From an uncultured delta proteobacterium (GTDB lineage: Bacteria; Desulfobacterota; Desulfovibrionia; Desulfovibrionales; Desulfovibrionaceae): DNA of 64,000 bases. Shown one piece after another: positions 26,525-34,570 of the stretch; within the stretch, counting starts at the first letter, position 1, and each line of letters starts with the position of its first letter. The position numbers and the translations under genes are program-made. Location of the stretch: positions 1-64,000 of the forward strand of contig CAILNX010000030.1 in the NCBI GenBank assembly GCA_903835685.1, written 5' to 3'. The notes under the pieces are model-generated. The model saw nothing but the letters and a program-made list of their open reading frames with translations, did not search any database and was not told where the DNA came from.

Positions 26525-27511
26525 TTACGCCTCCCCGCCCTGGGCTCCGGCCCCTTCGGCTCTGCCCGCCCTGCCGACATACCGGGCGCGCAATTGGACG
26601 ATCTCGCCCATCAGCCCCCGGGGCAGGCCAAGAACCATGACCAGCATGACCGTGCCGATGATCAGCGACCAGTATTCGGTGAAAGCCCCGACCACGTCCT
26701 CGATGGTCACGATCACCGCCGCGCCGACCAGGGGTCCGAGGAACTGGCCAATGCCCCCCAGAATGGACATCAGGATGACGTGGCCGGACGTGGTCCAATA
26801 GAACATGTCCGTGTGGATGGAGGAGTCCACCCCGCTCATCAGGGCCCCGGCCAGGGCCGTGAAGAGCGAGGAGATGATGTAGATGCGCTGTTGGTTGCGG
26901 CGCACCCTCCGGCCCAGGAAACGGACCCGGTCCGGGTTTTGGCGCACGCAACGCAAAATGAGCCCCATGGGCGAGGCCGTCAGGCGGCCGAGAAACCAGA
27001 TGGACAGGCCGACCAGGGCCAGGGCGAAATAATAGTAGACCACCTTATTGGCCAGAATGCCCGGGGGGATGATGCTTTGAACGCCATCGTCACCCCCGGT
27101 GAAGGAATACCATTTGAACATCACCTGCCAGCCCAACTGGCCGAAGGTCAGGGTCAGCATGGTGAAGAAGACCCCGCTGACCCGGATGATCAGATGTCCC
27201 AGCAGCCAGGAGAGCACAACGGCGGAAAGAAGACCCAGCAGCATCCCGGGGAGAAACCAGGCCGCGCCAAGGTACTTCACGCAGAGCCCCACGCTGTAAG
27301 CCCCGAGCCCGTAATACAGGGCCTGGCCAAAGGACAGCATGCCGGTGACGCCGAAAAGCATGTTGAAGGAGACCGCGAAAAGGCCCCAGATGAACACGTG
27401 CGAGGCCAGCAGCATCTGATACTTGCTGGTCGTGCAGATTGGGACCAGGGCGAAAAGGGCCAGATAGCCCAGGATGAGCCAGGTATTTAAGACGAGCGGT
27501 TTGTTGAGCAT
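26525..27511 (-). CDS. livM: ABC transporter permease LivM
   Basis: 328 residues from MLNKPLVLNTWLIL, with eight to ten membrane segments. The LivM pattern is clear: FNMLFGVTGMLSFGQALYYG, then GVFFTMLTLTFGQLGW, and the EAA-like loop ASPMGLILRCVRQNPDRVRFLG that contacts the ATPases. The C-terminal cytoplasmic tail is Gly/Ala/Arg-rich. It forms the membrane channel together with LivH. It starts 2 bp after livH ends. Confidence 0.88.
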   Translation of the reverse strand: MLNKPLVLNTWLILGYLALFALVPICTTSKYQMLLASHVFIWGLFAVSFNMLFGVTGMLSFGQALYYGLGAYSVGLCVKYLGAAWFLPGMLLGLLSAVVLSWLLGHLIIRVSGVFFTMLTLTFGQLGWQVMFKWYSFTGGDDGVQSIIPPGILANKVVYYYFALALVGLSIWFLGRLTASPMGLILRCVRQNPDRVRFLGRRVRRNQQRIYIISSLFTALAGALMSGVDSSIHTDMFYWTTSGHVILMSILGGIGQFLGPLVGAAVIVTIEDVVGAFTEYWSLIIGTVMLVMVLGLPRGLMGEIVQLRARYVGRAGRAEGAGAQGGEA

Positions 27512-27513
27512 CC

Positions 27514-28401
27514 TTAAGCCTTCCTGACCTGGCGGGGGGCGAAAAGCCCTTCGGGCTTGAAAATGAGCGTGAGGGCCATGACCAGATAGCTGAAGAGAGT
27601 GGCCCACTTGGGCACGAAGACCACGGCGAAGGAGTTGACCTCGCCGATGAGCAAGGCCGCGAGCCAAGCCCCCCAGAAATTGCCCAGCCCGCCCAGCACC
27701 ACCACGATAAGCGAGTCGATGATCACCTCGATCCCGGCCCCGGGCGTGACCGAGCGCAAGGGCGCGGCCAGCACGCCGGTCATGCCGCTTAGGGCTGTGG
27801 CGATGCCAAAGACCAGGGTCATGGTCAGGGGCACGTTCACCCCGAGCACCGCAAGCATCTCCCGATCCAGGGCCGAGGCCCGGGCGATCCGGCCTGCCCG
27901 GGTCCTGTTGAGCAGCCACCAGGCGGCCACCACCACGACCACCCCGATGCCGATGACCGCCAGATTGTATTTCGGGACCACGATGTCGCCCAGCGATACC
28001 GCGCCCTGGAGAATGTCCGGCTTGGCCAGGGATTTGTATTCCGTGCCCCAGACGAGTTTCACGGCATCGTCCAGGATAAGGATAAAGGAGTAGGTCAAGA
28101 GGATCTGGAAGCCGCCCTCATCGGCCCGGCCATAGATCCGGCGCAGAAAGAGCAGCTCCGCCAGCATCCCGAGCAGTCCGGCGCCGACTGCTCCAGCGAG
28201 GAGGCTCAGCCAGAAACTCAGCCCCCAGACCGAGGACATCTGATATCCGATGTACGCCCCGAGCATGAAGAAGGAGCCATGGGCGAAATTGAAGACCTTG
28301 CCCACACCAAAAATGAGGGTGAGCCCACTGGCGATGAGAAAAAGGAAGGTGGCCATGGTCAGGCCACTGATCAACTGCACGAAAAAGAAGGACACATCCA
28401 T
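27514..28401 (-). CDS. livH: ABC transporter permease LivH
   Basis: 295 residues from MDVSFFFVQLISGLT (GGGAGAGG upstream). Family features: LTLIFGVGKVFNFAHGSFFM near the N-terminus, and the conserved loop RTRAGRIARASALDREMLAVLGVN. About eight membrane helices. It lies 98 bp after livK, with a strong GC hairpin between, so fewer copies are likely made than of the binding protein. It partners LivM. Confidence 0.88.
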   Translation of the reverse strand: MDVSFFFVQLISGLTMATFLFLIASGLTLIFGVGKVFNFAHGSFFMLGAYIGYQMSSVWGLSFWLSLLAGAVGAGLLGMLAELLFLRRIYGRADEGGFQILLTYSFILILDDAVKLVWGTEYKSLAKPDILQGAVSLGDIVVPKYNLAVIGIGVVVVVAAWWLLNRTRAGRIARASALDREMLAVLGVNVPLTMTLVFGIATALSGMTGVLAAPLRSVTPGAGIEVIIDSLIVVVLGGLGNFWGAWLAALLIGEVNSFAVVFVPKWATLFSYLVMALTLIFKPEGLFAPRQVRKA

Positions 28402-28451
28402 GGGCCTCTCCCTGGAAAAACTGAAACTTTCTTTGGCCGCGATAGAAGGGC

Positions 28452-28480
28452 GCGGGCGCGGGAGCAACCCCCGCGCCCGC
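28452..28480 (-). terminator. Hairpin between livK and livH
   Basis: GCGGGCGCGGG (28452-28462) pairs with CCCGCGCCCGC (28470-28480), 11 bp perfect, without a T tract. It more likely protects the livK message or lowers downstream expression than stops transcription fully. Confidence 0.5.
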
Positions 28481-28499
28481 CTCTTGGCTTGCCCCTCAG

Positions 28500-29750
28500 C
28501 TATTTCTTAGCCTTCTCAACCCACTCCTTGGGAGGAAGCAGGTCCTCGGCCTTGTACACCTTCCACTGGCCGAGCATTCTGGTGGCCGGAGGAAAATCCT
28601 TGTTCGGCACGGTCACCCCGATGGCCTGCATCTGGACGATCTGGTGCGAGGCCGGATCGATATAGGAGGTGAATCCCTCGGGGTCCTCGGGCTGCTGGAA
28701 CTTCATGCCCTCAAGGGCCTTGACCAGGGCGTCGGAATCGTCGGGGTTGCCGACCTTCTTGACCGCCTCGGCTATCGCATAGATGCCCGCGTAAGCACCT
28801 TCGGCGGCGTAGGTGGGATAGCGGTCGGTCTTCTTGTGGAACTTGGCCACGTAGTCCTTGTTCATGGCCGTATCGGGCCAGTTGTTGTGATGCCGGGCCG
28901 AGAGCACCAGCCCCAGGGGCAGGCTGTCGCCCATGGCGCTCATGAGTTCGTAGTTGCCGCCCGCGTCGGGGTGGAAATAGATGCTTTTTTCGAAAAGTCC
29001 GTAGGGAGCGGCCTGCTTGATGAAGGCCACGGTGTCGCCGCCCCAGAACCCGCTGACCACGATGTCCGGCTTGGCCTGGATGATCGAGGTGATATAGGAG
29101 GTGTAGTCGGCCTCGAACAGCTTGGGCCAGAATTCGCCCACCATTTCGAACTTCACGCCGAACCGCTCCAGGTTGAATTTGAGTTCCTCGAGCTGGGCGT
29201 GTCCGTAGGCATAGTCCGGGCCAATGTAGGCGATGGTCTTCCAGGGCTTGGTCAGGCCCATGTCCTTCAAATAGAGGGCTCCTGCGGCCATGGACTGAAA
29301 GGTGTCGTTGGAGAGGCGGAAATAATAGGGCTGCAGGTTCTGAACCGTCAGTTCCGTGGCGGCATGGTCCGTGCCGATGAAGATTTTCTTCTCCTGCTTG
29401 GAAATCTCGGTGACCGCCAGGCCCACGGCGGAACTGACCACACCGAACAGAAAATGGACCTTGTCGTCGGAAATGTACCGCTTGGTCACGGTCACGGCGT
29501 AGTCGGGCTTGGACTTGTCGTCGGTATTCATGAACTGGAGCTTATATCCGGCCACGCCACCCTTGGCGTTTATCTCCTCCACGGCCATTTCAGCAGCGGC
29601 CACGGAGTCCATTCCGTAGATGCCGGCTCTGCCGCTCATTGGATACAGGGCGCCGATCTTGATGAATTTTTCCTGGGCGTAAGCGGAGGATACAAGGGCC
29701 AGAAGCATGGCCAGCAGACAGAGCACGGCACTTCGTTTGAGAGAAACCAT
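28500..29750 (-). CDS. livK: Periplasmic amino-acid/amide-binding protein LivK
   Basis: 416 residues with a signal peptide (MVSLKRSAVLCLLAMLLALV, cleavage after AYA) and an AGGAGG ribosome site. The mature protein opens FIKIGALYPMSGRAGIYG, typical of the type I periplasmic binding proteins of the HAAT family, and continues with EEINAKGGVAGYKLQ and FLFGVVSSAVGLAVTEISK. It captures the substrate and hands it to LivHM. Family members bind leucine-type amino acids, urea, amides or aromatic acids, so the ligand is open. It is the first gene of livKHMGF. Confidence 0.88.
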   Translation of the reverse strand: MVSLKRSAVLCLLAMLLALVSSAYAQEKFIKIGALYPMSGRAGIYGMDSVAAAEMAVEEINAKGGVAGYKLQFMNTDDKSKPDYAVTVTKRYISDDKVHFLFGVVSSAVGLAVTEISKQEKKIFIGTDHAATELTVQNLQPYYFRLSNDTFQSMAAGALYLKDMGLTKPWKTIAYIGPDYAYGHAQLEELKFNLERFGVKFEMVGEFWPKLFEADYTSYITSIIQAKPDIVVSGFWGGDTVAFIKQAAPYGLFEKSIYFHPDAGGNYELMSAMGDSLPLGLVLSARHHNNWPDTAMNKDYVAKFHKKTDRYPTYAAEGAYAGIYAIAEAVKKVGNPDDSDALVKALEGMKFQQPEDPEGFTSYIDPASHQIVQMQAIGVTVPNKDFPPATRMLGQWKVYKAEDLLPPKEWVEKAKK

Positions 29751-30194
29751 CAGTCAAGCCTCCTGTTCGTTAGAGAGTGTTGTCTCGGCGGATTGGCGGA
29801 TATGCGGAACTCCCGAAGCGGTTTCATCCGAATCCCCGTGGCAAGGCGGCTGTGGACATGATCCCAGGATGAGGCTGAAGCACGGCCAGGACGGGCTAGA
29901 CGCCCGAGTGGTCTTCTTTGAACCGGCTCTAGTACATAAACTTTTTTTTTACAAGGTCGTGGCCCTTCTGGCCTCGTTCGCTGGCTCGTGGGGCGCGGCC
30001 ATGCATCGGCGGCAACACGCTGTGATTGGTAGGAGTGCATCGAGGAAACTCAAGCGGCTCAGGATGAAACTTGACCCTGGAGCGCATTTTACGGCAGACA
30101 GAGTTTCGGGTGGTTACGACAATTTCAGGATGAAACTTTTTTGTTCGCGAACACTCGGCCCCGGGGAGGCCCCGCGCCCGGAATGGAGGTGAAC
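29751..30194. other. Non-coding stretch between livK and the ICMT-like gene
   Basis: No credible gene. It holds a run of ten T at 29941-29950; on the minus strand this region reads TTGTAA...TATGTACTAG and may be the livK promoter. GGATGAAAC occurs at 30062-30070 and 30128-30136, inside a 14-bp direct repeat TCAGGATGAAACTT (30059-30072, 30125-30138), and in inverted form at 29821-29829. Confidence 0.4.
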
Positions 30195-30806
30195 ATGGCC
30201 GATAACGCGCTCAGCCTGGCCATCCTGATCGCCTGGGCCGTGCTGCACAGTGTGAGCATGTCGCCCTGGGCCAAGGCCGCGCTCTCGCGACTCCTGGGGC
30301 CGCGCTTCGCCTTTTATCGTCTGGGATTCACAGTGGTCAGCCTGGCCAGCTTCGCCCTGGCCCTGGCCCTTATGCCCAGGCTGCCCCAGTCCCTGTACCA
30401 GGCCCAAGGTCTGGCCGCCTGGGCTCTCTGGATTCTGCGCATCGTGGCGGCCGGGATTTTTGTCTGGACCTTTCAGGCCTTTGACCTGCTCGAATTCACC
30501 GGCCTGCGCCAGGTGCGGGCCTATCCGGCGGGACGGGTGGACGCCAATGGCGAAACCGCCGGTCCCCGGCGGCTCTCCCTGTCCGGCCCCTACGGTCTGG
30601 TCCGCCACCCCATGTACCTGGCCGGGTCCGTCTTCCTCTTGGCCGATCCGCACATGACCGTGGAGAAGCTCCTGTTCGCGGGCTTTGCCACGGCCTATTT
30701 CCTGGTGGGTTCCATCTTTGAAGAACGCCGACTGGCGGCCGCGTTCGGGGCGCAGTACGTCGCCTACCAGCGCTCGGTGCGCCGCTTTCTGCCCTGGGTC
30801 CTCTGA
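30195..30806 (+). CDS. Isoprenylcysteine carboxyl methyltransferase (ICMT)-like membrane protein
   Basis: 203 residues with about five membrane helices. The ATG at 30195 follows GGAGGT by four bases; the ATG at 30183 lies before this ribosome site and is rejected. The C-terminal signature GPYGLVRHPMYLAGSVFL followed by FEERRLAAAFGAQYVAYQRSVRRF is the SAM-binding end shared by ICMT, NnrU-like and phospholipid methyltransferase families. The acceptor in bacteria is usually unknown. It stands alone and converges on the TPM gene. Confidence 0.72.
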   Translation: MADNALSLAILIAWAVLHSVSMSPWAKAALSRLLGPRFAFYRLGFTVVSLASFALALALMPRLPQSLYQAQGLAAWALWILRIVAAGIFVWTFQAFDLLEFTGLRQVRAYPAGRVDANGETAGPRRLSLSGPYGLVRHPMYLAGSVFLLADPHMTVEKLLFAGFATAYFLVGSIFEERRLAAAFGAQYVAYQRSVRRFLPWVL

Positions 30807-30836
30807 CCGGCCTCTGACCCTGGGCTCAGGCCGGGC

Positions 30837-31589
30837 CTACTGGTCGTCGCCCCAGCCCGAGGAGCTGCCGCCGCCCCCGAAATCCCCACCCCCGCCGCTG
30901 AAGCCTCCGCCCGAGCCGCCGCCTCCGCCGAACCCGCCCCCGCCGCCGCGATTGGACAGCAGGGAGAAGAGCAGGACCACCAGGAAGAAGGGATCATTGG
31001 CAAAGACCTTGGAGGCCAGGAGCACCCCGGCGATGATGATCAGCCACACCCACCAGGGCAGGACCGAAAGCTGGGGCTCCTGGGCGTGCTTTTTCAGCCC
31101 TTCCACGGGCTTGTGCCCCAGGGCCTGCTCCATGGCTTTGATGCTGGCGGCTAGGCCCGCGCCGTAGCGCCCCTCCTTGAACAGGGGCAGGGCGATGTCC
31201 TCCTGGATGCGCTTGCAGGTGATGTCCGGCAGGCGGTCTTCCAGCCCCCGGCCCACCTCGAAGCGGACCTTGTGCTCGGCCTTGGAGAGAAGGATGAGCA
31301 CCCCGTTGTTCTTCTCCTTGTCCCCCACGCCCCAGGCCCGGGCCACCCGGTTGGCGTAGTCGGCCAGGTCCTCGCCCTCAAGAGTCGGCACGGTCAGGAT
31401 CACGATCTGGTCCGTGCTGGCCGCATGATAGGCCCGGAGCATCTCGGAGAGCCCCTGGCGCTCCTCGGGCCGGAGCAGGTGGCCGTTGTCCACCACCCAC
31501 TGGCCGCCATTGGGCGGGATGTCCAGGGCCTGGCCCTGGACCGCAAAGCCCAGGACCAGGATCAGGCACAGGAAGAAGGCTTTTTTCAC
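30837..31589 (-). CDS. TPM-domain (YgcG-like) membrane protein
   Basis: 250 residues: a signal peptide (MKKAFFLCLILVLGFAVQGQ, after ALD begins the mature protein), a TPM domain (about 25-150, with VDNGHLLRPEERQGL and NNGVLILLS), one or two membrane helices near 175-210, and a Gly-rich tail (GGGGGFGGGGGSGGG). This order is that of the YgcG/TPM_phosphatase family. It overlaps the lemA stop by 4 bp. The usual LemA-TPM pairing suggests an envelope function that remains unclear. Confidence 0.8.
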   Translation of the reverse strand: MKKAFFLCLILVLGFAVQGQALDIPPNGGQWVVDNGHLLRPEERQGLSEMLRAYHAASTDQIVILTVPTLEGEDLADYANRVARAWGVGDKEKNNGVLILLSKAEHKVRFEVGRGLEDRLPDITCKRIQEDIALPLFKEGRYGAGLAASIKAMEQALGHKPVEGLKKHAQEPQLSVLPWWVWLIIIAGVLLASKVFANDPFFLVVLLFSLLSNRGGGGGFGGGGGSGGGFSGGGGDFGGGGSSSGWGDDQ

Positions 31590-32197
31590 TGCTTGGCCCC
31601 GCCGAAGCTGACCTTGGGCGCGCTCTTGGCCCCTTCGTCAGCCTGGAAGACCTCCCGCTGCTTGATCTGGGACATCATGGAATTGACCAGGCTGCCCGGG
31701 AAGGTCCGAATCTTGGTGTTCAGGCCCGTGACCGCGCGGTTGTAATTGTCCCGCTCGATCTTGATGCGGTTCTCCGTGCCTTCGAGCTGGGTCATGAGCT
31801 CGGTGAAGTGCTTGTCGGCCTTCAAATTGGGGTAGGCCTCGCTCACGGCCATGAGCTTGCCCAGGGCCATGGACAATTCGCCCTGGGCCCGGTTGAACTC
31901 GCGCATCTTGGCCGGATCGGTCAGGGTGGAGGCGTCCAGCTTGACCTGGGTGGCCGAGGCCCGGGCCGCGATGACCGCGCTCAAGGTGTCCTTCTCGTGC
32001 TCGGCATAGCCCTTGACCGTCTCCACCAGGTTGGGGACGAGGTCCATGCGCCGCTGCAAGGCGCTGTTCATCTGGCCGACCATCTGGTCGCACTGGGCGT
32101 CCAGGGTGATGATCCCGTTGCTCACCGAGACCATGGAGGACACGGCCAGGACAATAAGGGCGACCACGACGCCCAGGGTGATCAGGACATTTTTCAT
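31586..32197 (-). CDS. lemA: LemA family protein
   Basis: 203 residues. One N-terminal membrane helix (VLITLGVVVALIVLAVSSMV) and a helical outside domain with the LemA signature RRMDLVPNLVETVKGYAEHE and ERDNYNRAVTGLNTKIRTFP. LemA proteins are membrane-anchored, often found next to TPM proteins as here (ATGA overlap at 31586-31589). The molecular role is not established. It is the first gene of the two-gene operon, with a TTATAT-like element (plus 32274-32279) in the region upstream. Confidence 0.87.
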   Translation of the reverse strand: MKNVLITLGVVVALIVLAVSSMVSVSNGIITLDAQCDQMVGQMNSALQRRMDLVPNLVETVKGYAEHEKDTLSAVIAARASATQVKLDASTLTDPAKMREFNRAQGELSMALGKLMAVSEAYPNLKADKHFTELMTQLEGTENRIKIERDNYNRAVTGLNTKIRTFPGSLVNSMMSQIKQREVFQADEGAKSAPKVSFGGAKQ

Positions 32198-32378
32198 GGA
32201 AATGAAACCTCTTTTTCAGTTGTGCCCCAGGGGCGTTCTTCAGCAGGCCGGTTTTGGCCGCAACTTTGCTCCTATATAAGACGCCCTGCCCGGTTGTCAT
32301 CTCGACCGGGTCAATTTCCTTCACAATTCGTAAAGCCCCCCTTGCCCCCGAACCGGCGCATGCGCTACCCTGGCCTCC

Positions 32379-32903
32379 ATGCAGACCCATGCCCCCATCC
32401 GACTGGGCGTCAGCGCCTGCCTCCTGGGCCACAAGGTCCGCTACGACGGGGGGCACAAGCTTGCCCCCCTGGTGCGCGACATCCTGGGACCCCTGGCCGA
32501 GTTCGTGGCCGTGTGCCCCGAGGCCGAGGCGGGCCTGGGCCTGCCCCGGGAGGTCATGCGCCTTACCGGCGACCCCTCGGCCCCCCGGCTCATAACCCTC
32601 ACCACCCGAAAGGACCTGACCGAAGTCCTTCAGGCTTGGGCCTCCTCCCGGGTCGAAGCCCTGGCGGCCGAAAACCTCTCCGGATTCATCCTGAAAAGCC
32701 GGTCCCCCTCCTGCGGCCTGGCCCGGGTCCCGGTCCATGCCGAGGCGGGCGGCGAACCTTCCCTGACCGGGATAGGTCTCTTCGCCCGGGCGCTCCTGGA
32801 CCGCTTCCCCGGCCTGCCCGTGGAAGAAGAGGGCCGCCTGGGTGATCTTGGCCTGCGGGAGGAGTTCATCGCGCGGGTCCTGGCCTATGCGCGGCGAGGT
32901 TGA
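32379..32903 (+). CDS. DUF523 protein, TudS-like iron-sulfur desulfurase homologue
   Basis: 174 residues. The three family Cys are present: C14 in SACLLG, C46 in VCPEAEAGLG and C112 in SRSPSCG. In characterised TudS these hold a [4Fe-4S] cluster whose open iron takes sulfur from 2-thiouracil. The GVSACLLGHKVRYDGGHK opening is diagnostic. No C-terminal DUF1722 extension is present. It is transcribed alone, convergent to ccmE 18 bp later. Exact substrate is inferred only from the family. Confidence 0.8.
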   Translation: MQTHAPIRLGVSACLLGHKVRYDGGHKLAPLVRDILGPLAEFVAVCPEAEAGLGLPREVMRLTGDPSAPRLITLTTRKDLTEVLQAWASSRVEALAAENLSGFILKSRSPSCGLARVPVHAEAGGEPSLTGIGLFARALLDRFPGLPVEEEGRLGDLGLREEFIARVLAYARRG

Positions 32904-32921
32904 GGGGGAGATGAGGCGGGC

Positions 32922-33338
32922 TCAGCTCTTGCGGTTCTCTTTTTCGTACTTGGAGGGGCACTTGGTGATCAGGGCCGTGGCCTTGAAGGTCTGCGTGGCC
33001 GGGTCCAGGCCGCCTTCCACGATGACCTCGGCCCCGGGCTTGAAAGTGTCCGGAACCGCGCCCCGGTAGTCCACCAGGATCGATTTCCCGGCCACGTCCT
33101 TGTCCAGGAGCCGGAAGCGCACGCCCAGGGACTGGGGGTCGCGGGCCAGGTCGGCCTCGGCCACGTTGCCAAAAAGCCGGGCCTGCTTGAGCTTGGCCGG
33201 GTCCATGTCCATGGCCTCGGCCACGGTGACGAAATAGACCGAGTCCTGGGAGGCCCCGGAAAAGATGAGATAACCCAGCCCGGCCACCAGAAGGGCCAGG
33301 GCCAGGACGTACAGGCCTTTGCTGCTCTTGCGCTCCAC
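32922..33338 (-). CDS. ccmE: Cytochrome c maturation heme chaperone CcmE, CxxxY type
   Basis: 138 residues with a GTG start (AAAGGAG six bases upstream). One N-terminal membrane anchor (LYVLALALLVAGLGYLIF), then an OB-fold periplasmic domain (YFVTVAEAM, LARLFGNVAE-like, ILVDYRGAVPDTFKPGAEVIVEG). The heme-binding residue is Cys127 in CPSKY, with Tyr131, instead of the common HxxxY. Such CxxxY CcmE proteins are known from Desulfovibrio. It starts one base after the CNNM stop, so the two are co-transcribed. No other ccm gene is in the window; DsrJ would be a client. Confidence 0.85.
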   Translation of the reverse strand: MERKSSKGLYVLALALLVAGLGYLIFSGASQDSVYFVTVAEAMDMDPAKLKQARLFGNVAEADLARDPQSLGVRFRLLDKDVAGKSILVDYRGAVPDTFKPGAEVIVEGGLDPATQTFKATALITKCPSKYEKENRKS

Positions 33339-33339
33339 G

Positions 33340-34404
33340 TCAGGCTCCTTTCTTGCCGGGCTGGGGCTGATGGGCCAGGCGGCCGGTCAACTCCCGCTTG
33401 CGAGCCCGGGCCAGTTCGCGCATGTCCACGACCTGGTCGGTTTCATCAACGATTTCGCGGCCGAGAATTTCCTCCAGCACGTCTTCCAGGGTGACCACTC
33501 CGGCCAGGCCCCCGTATTCGTCCAGGACCACGGCCAAATGCTGGCGGCTGTCCAGGAACTGGCGCAGGAGCTTGTCCAGGGTGGTGCTCTCCAGGGTGAA
33601 CTGCACCGGATGCATGAGTTCGGCCAGGCGCAGGTGGTGCTGGTCCTTGGCCAGGGCCTCGAAGACCTGGCGGCGGTAGACGATGCCCACCACCTCCTCG
33701 GGGTCGTCCTCGTAGACCGGGAAGCGGCTGTGGGGCCAGGCCGGGCGCTTGGCCCAGGCCTTGCCCAGGGTGGTCTGGGCGTCCATGGAGAAGACCACGG
33801 TGCGCGGGGTCATGATGTCCTGGGCGGTCTTGGTGTCCAGGGACAGGATGTTGCGGATGGAGATTTCCTCGTAGGGCTTGATGACCCCGGCCCGGCGGCT
33901 CATGGTGGCCAGGGCGCGGATGTCGTCCTCCGTGGTTTCCGGGCCCTTGGTCTTGCTGCCCACGGCCCGGCCCAGGAACCCGCAGACCCAGATCACCGGG
34001 GAGAAGGCCGCCACCATGAGGCGCAGGGGCTGGGCCAGGACCGGGGCCAGCTCCTGGTTGTAGACCACGCCCATGGTCTTGGGCAGGATTTCGGAAAAGA
34101 CCAGGATGAGCACGGTGAATCCGGCCGCGAACCACAGGGCGGTGTCCTCGCCGTAGACCTTGGCCCAGGCCGCTCCGGCCAGGGAGGCCCCGGCCGTGTT
34201 GGCCACGGTGTTCAAAGTCAGGATGGCGGTCAGGGGCTTTTCCACGTCGCTGCGCAGGGTGAAGAGGATGTCCCCGGACTTGCGGCCGTCCCGGCGCAGT
34301 TGCTCGATCTTGGTCCAGGGAAAGGAGAAGAGCACCGACTCGCTCATGGAGCAGAAGGCGGCGGAAAGGGCGGCCAGGCCGACGATGAGCGCGAGTTCGA
34401 GCAT
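33340..34404 (-). CDS. CNNM/CorC-type DUF21-CBS transporter-like protein
   Basis: 354 residues. A DUF21 membrane domain (about 1-140, three or four helices; FCSMSESVLFSF opening, FSEILPKTMGV) and two CBS domains (about 190-310; IMTPRTVVFSMDAQ, LAVVLDEYGGLAGVVTLEDVLEEI). The C-terminal CorC_HlyC domain seen in longer relatives is missing. Related proteins move or regulate Mg2+ or Co2+; the older label is hemolysin. It is the first gene of a two-gene unit with ccmE. Confidence 0.85.
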   Translation of the reverse strand: MLELALIVGLAALSAAFCSMSESVLFSFPWTKIEQLRRDGRKSGDILFTLRSDVEKPLTAILTLNTVANTAGASLAGAAWAKVYGEDTALWFAAGFTVLILVFSEILPKTMGVVYNQELAPVLAQPLRLMVAAFSPVIWVCGFLGRAVGSKTKGPETTEDDIRALATMSRRAGVIKPYEEISIRNILSLDTKTAQDIMTPRTVVFSMDAQTTLGKAWAKRPAWPHSRFPVYEDDPEEVVGIVYRRQVFEALAKDQHHLRLAELMHPVQFTLESTTLDKLLRQFLDSRQHLAVVLDEYGGLAGVVTLEDVLEEILGREIVDETDQVVDMRELARARKRELTGRLAHQPQPGKKGA

Positions 34405-34570
34405 GGAGTTTTGGGATGTTCGTCCGGTTGTTCTTCTTGACTGGAAGTACGTCGCCTACCAGATGGGCGCAAGGGGCGCAAGGACCGGCTTACGGACTGG
34501 ATTACGGACTGGCCGGGCCGAGGTCCGGGCTTGAACTCCTCCGGTTCCTGGCCTAGGGTGGGCCGCACCC

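Noticed and set aside
30755-34462. 17-bp identity AGTACGTCGCCTACCAG at 30755-30771 and 34446-34462
   Set aside because: One copy encodes QYVAYQ in the ICMT-like gene; the other is in a short intergenic stretch without further similarity. Too short to call a duplication or att site.
34465-34512. Short tandem repeats (GGGGCGCAA and TTACGGACTGG, two copies each)
   Set aside because: Only two copies of each and no dyad; not enough to propose a function.
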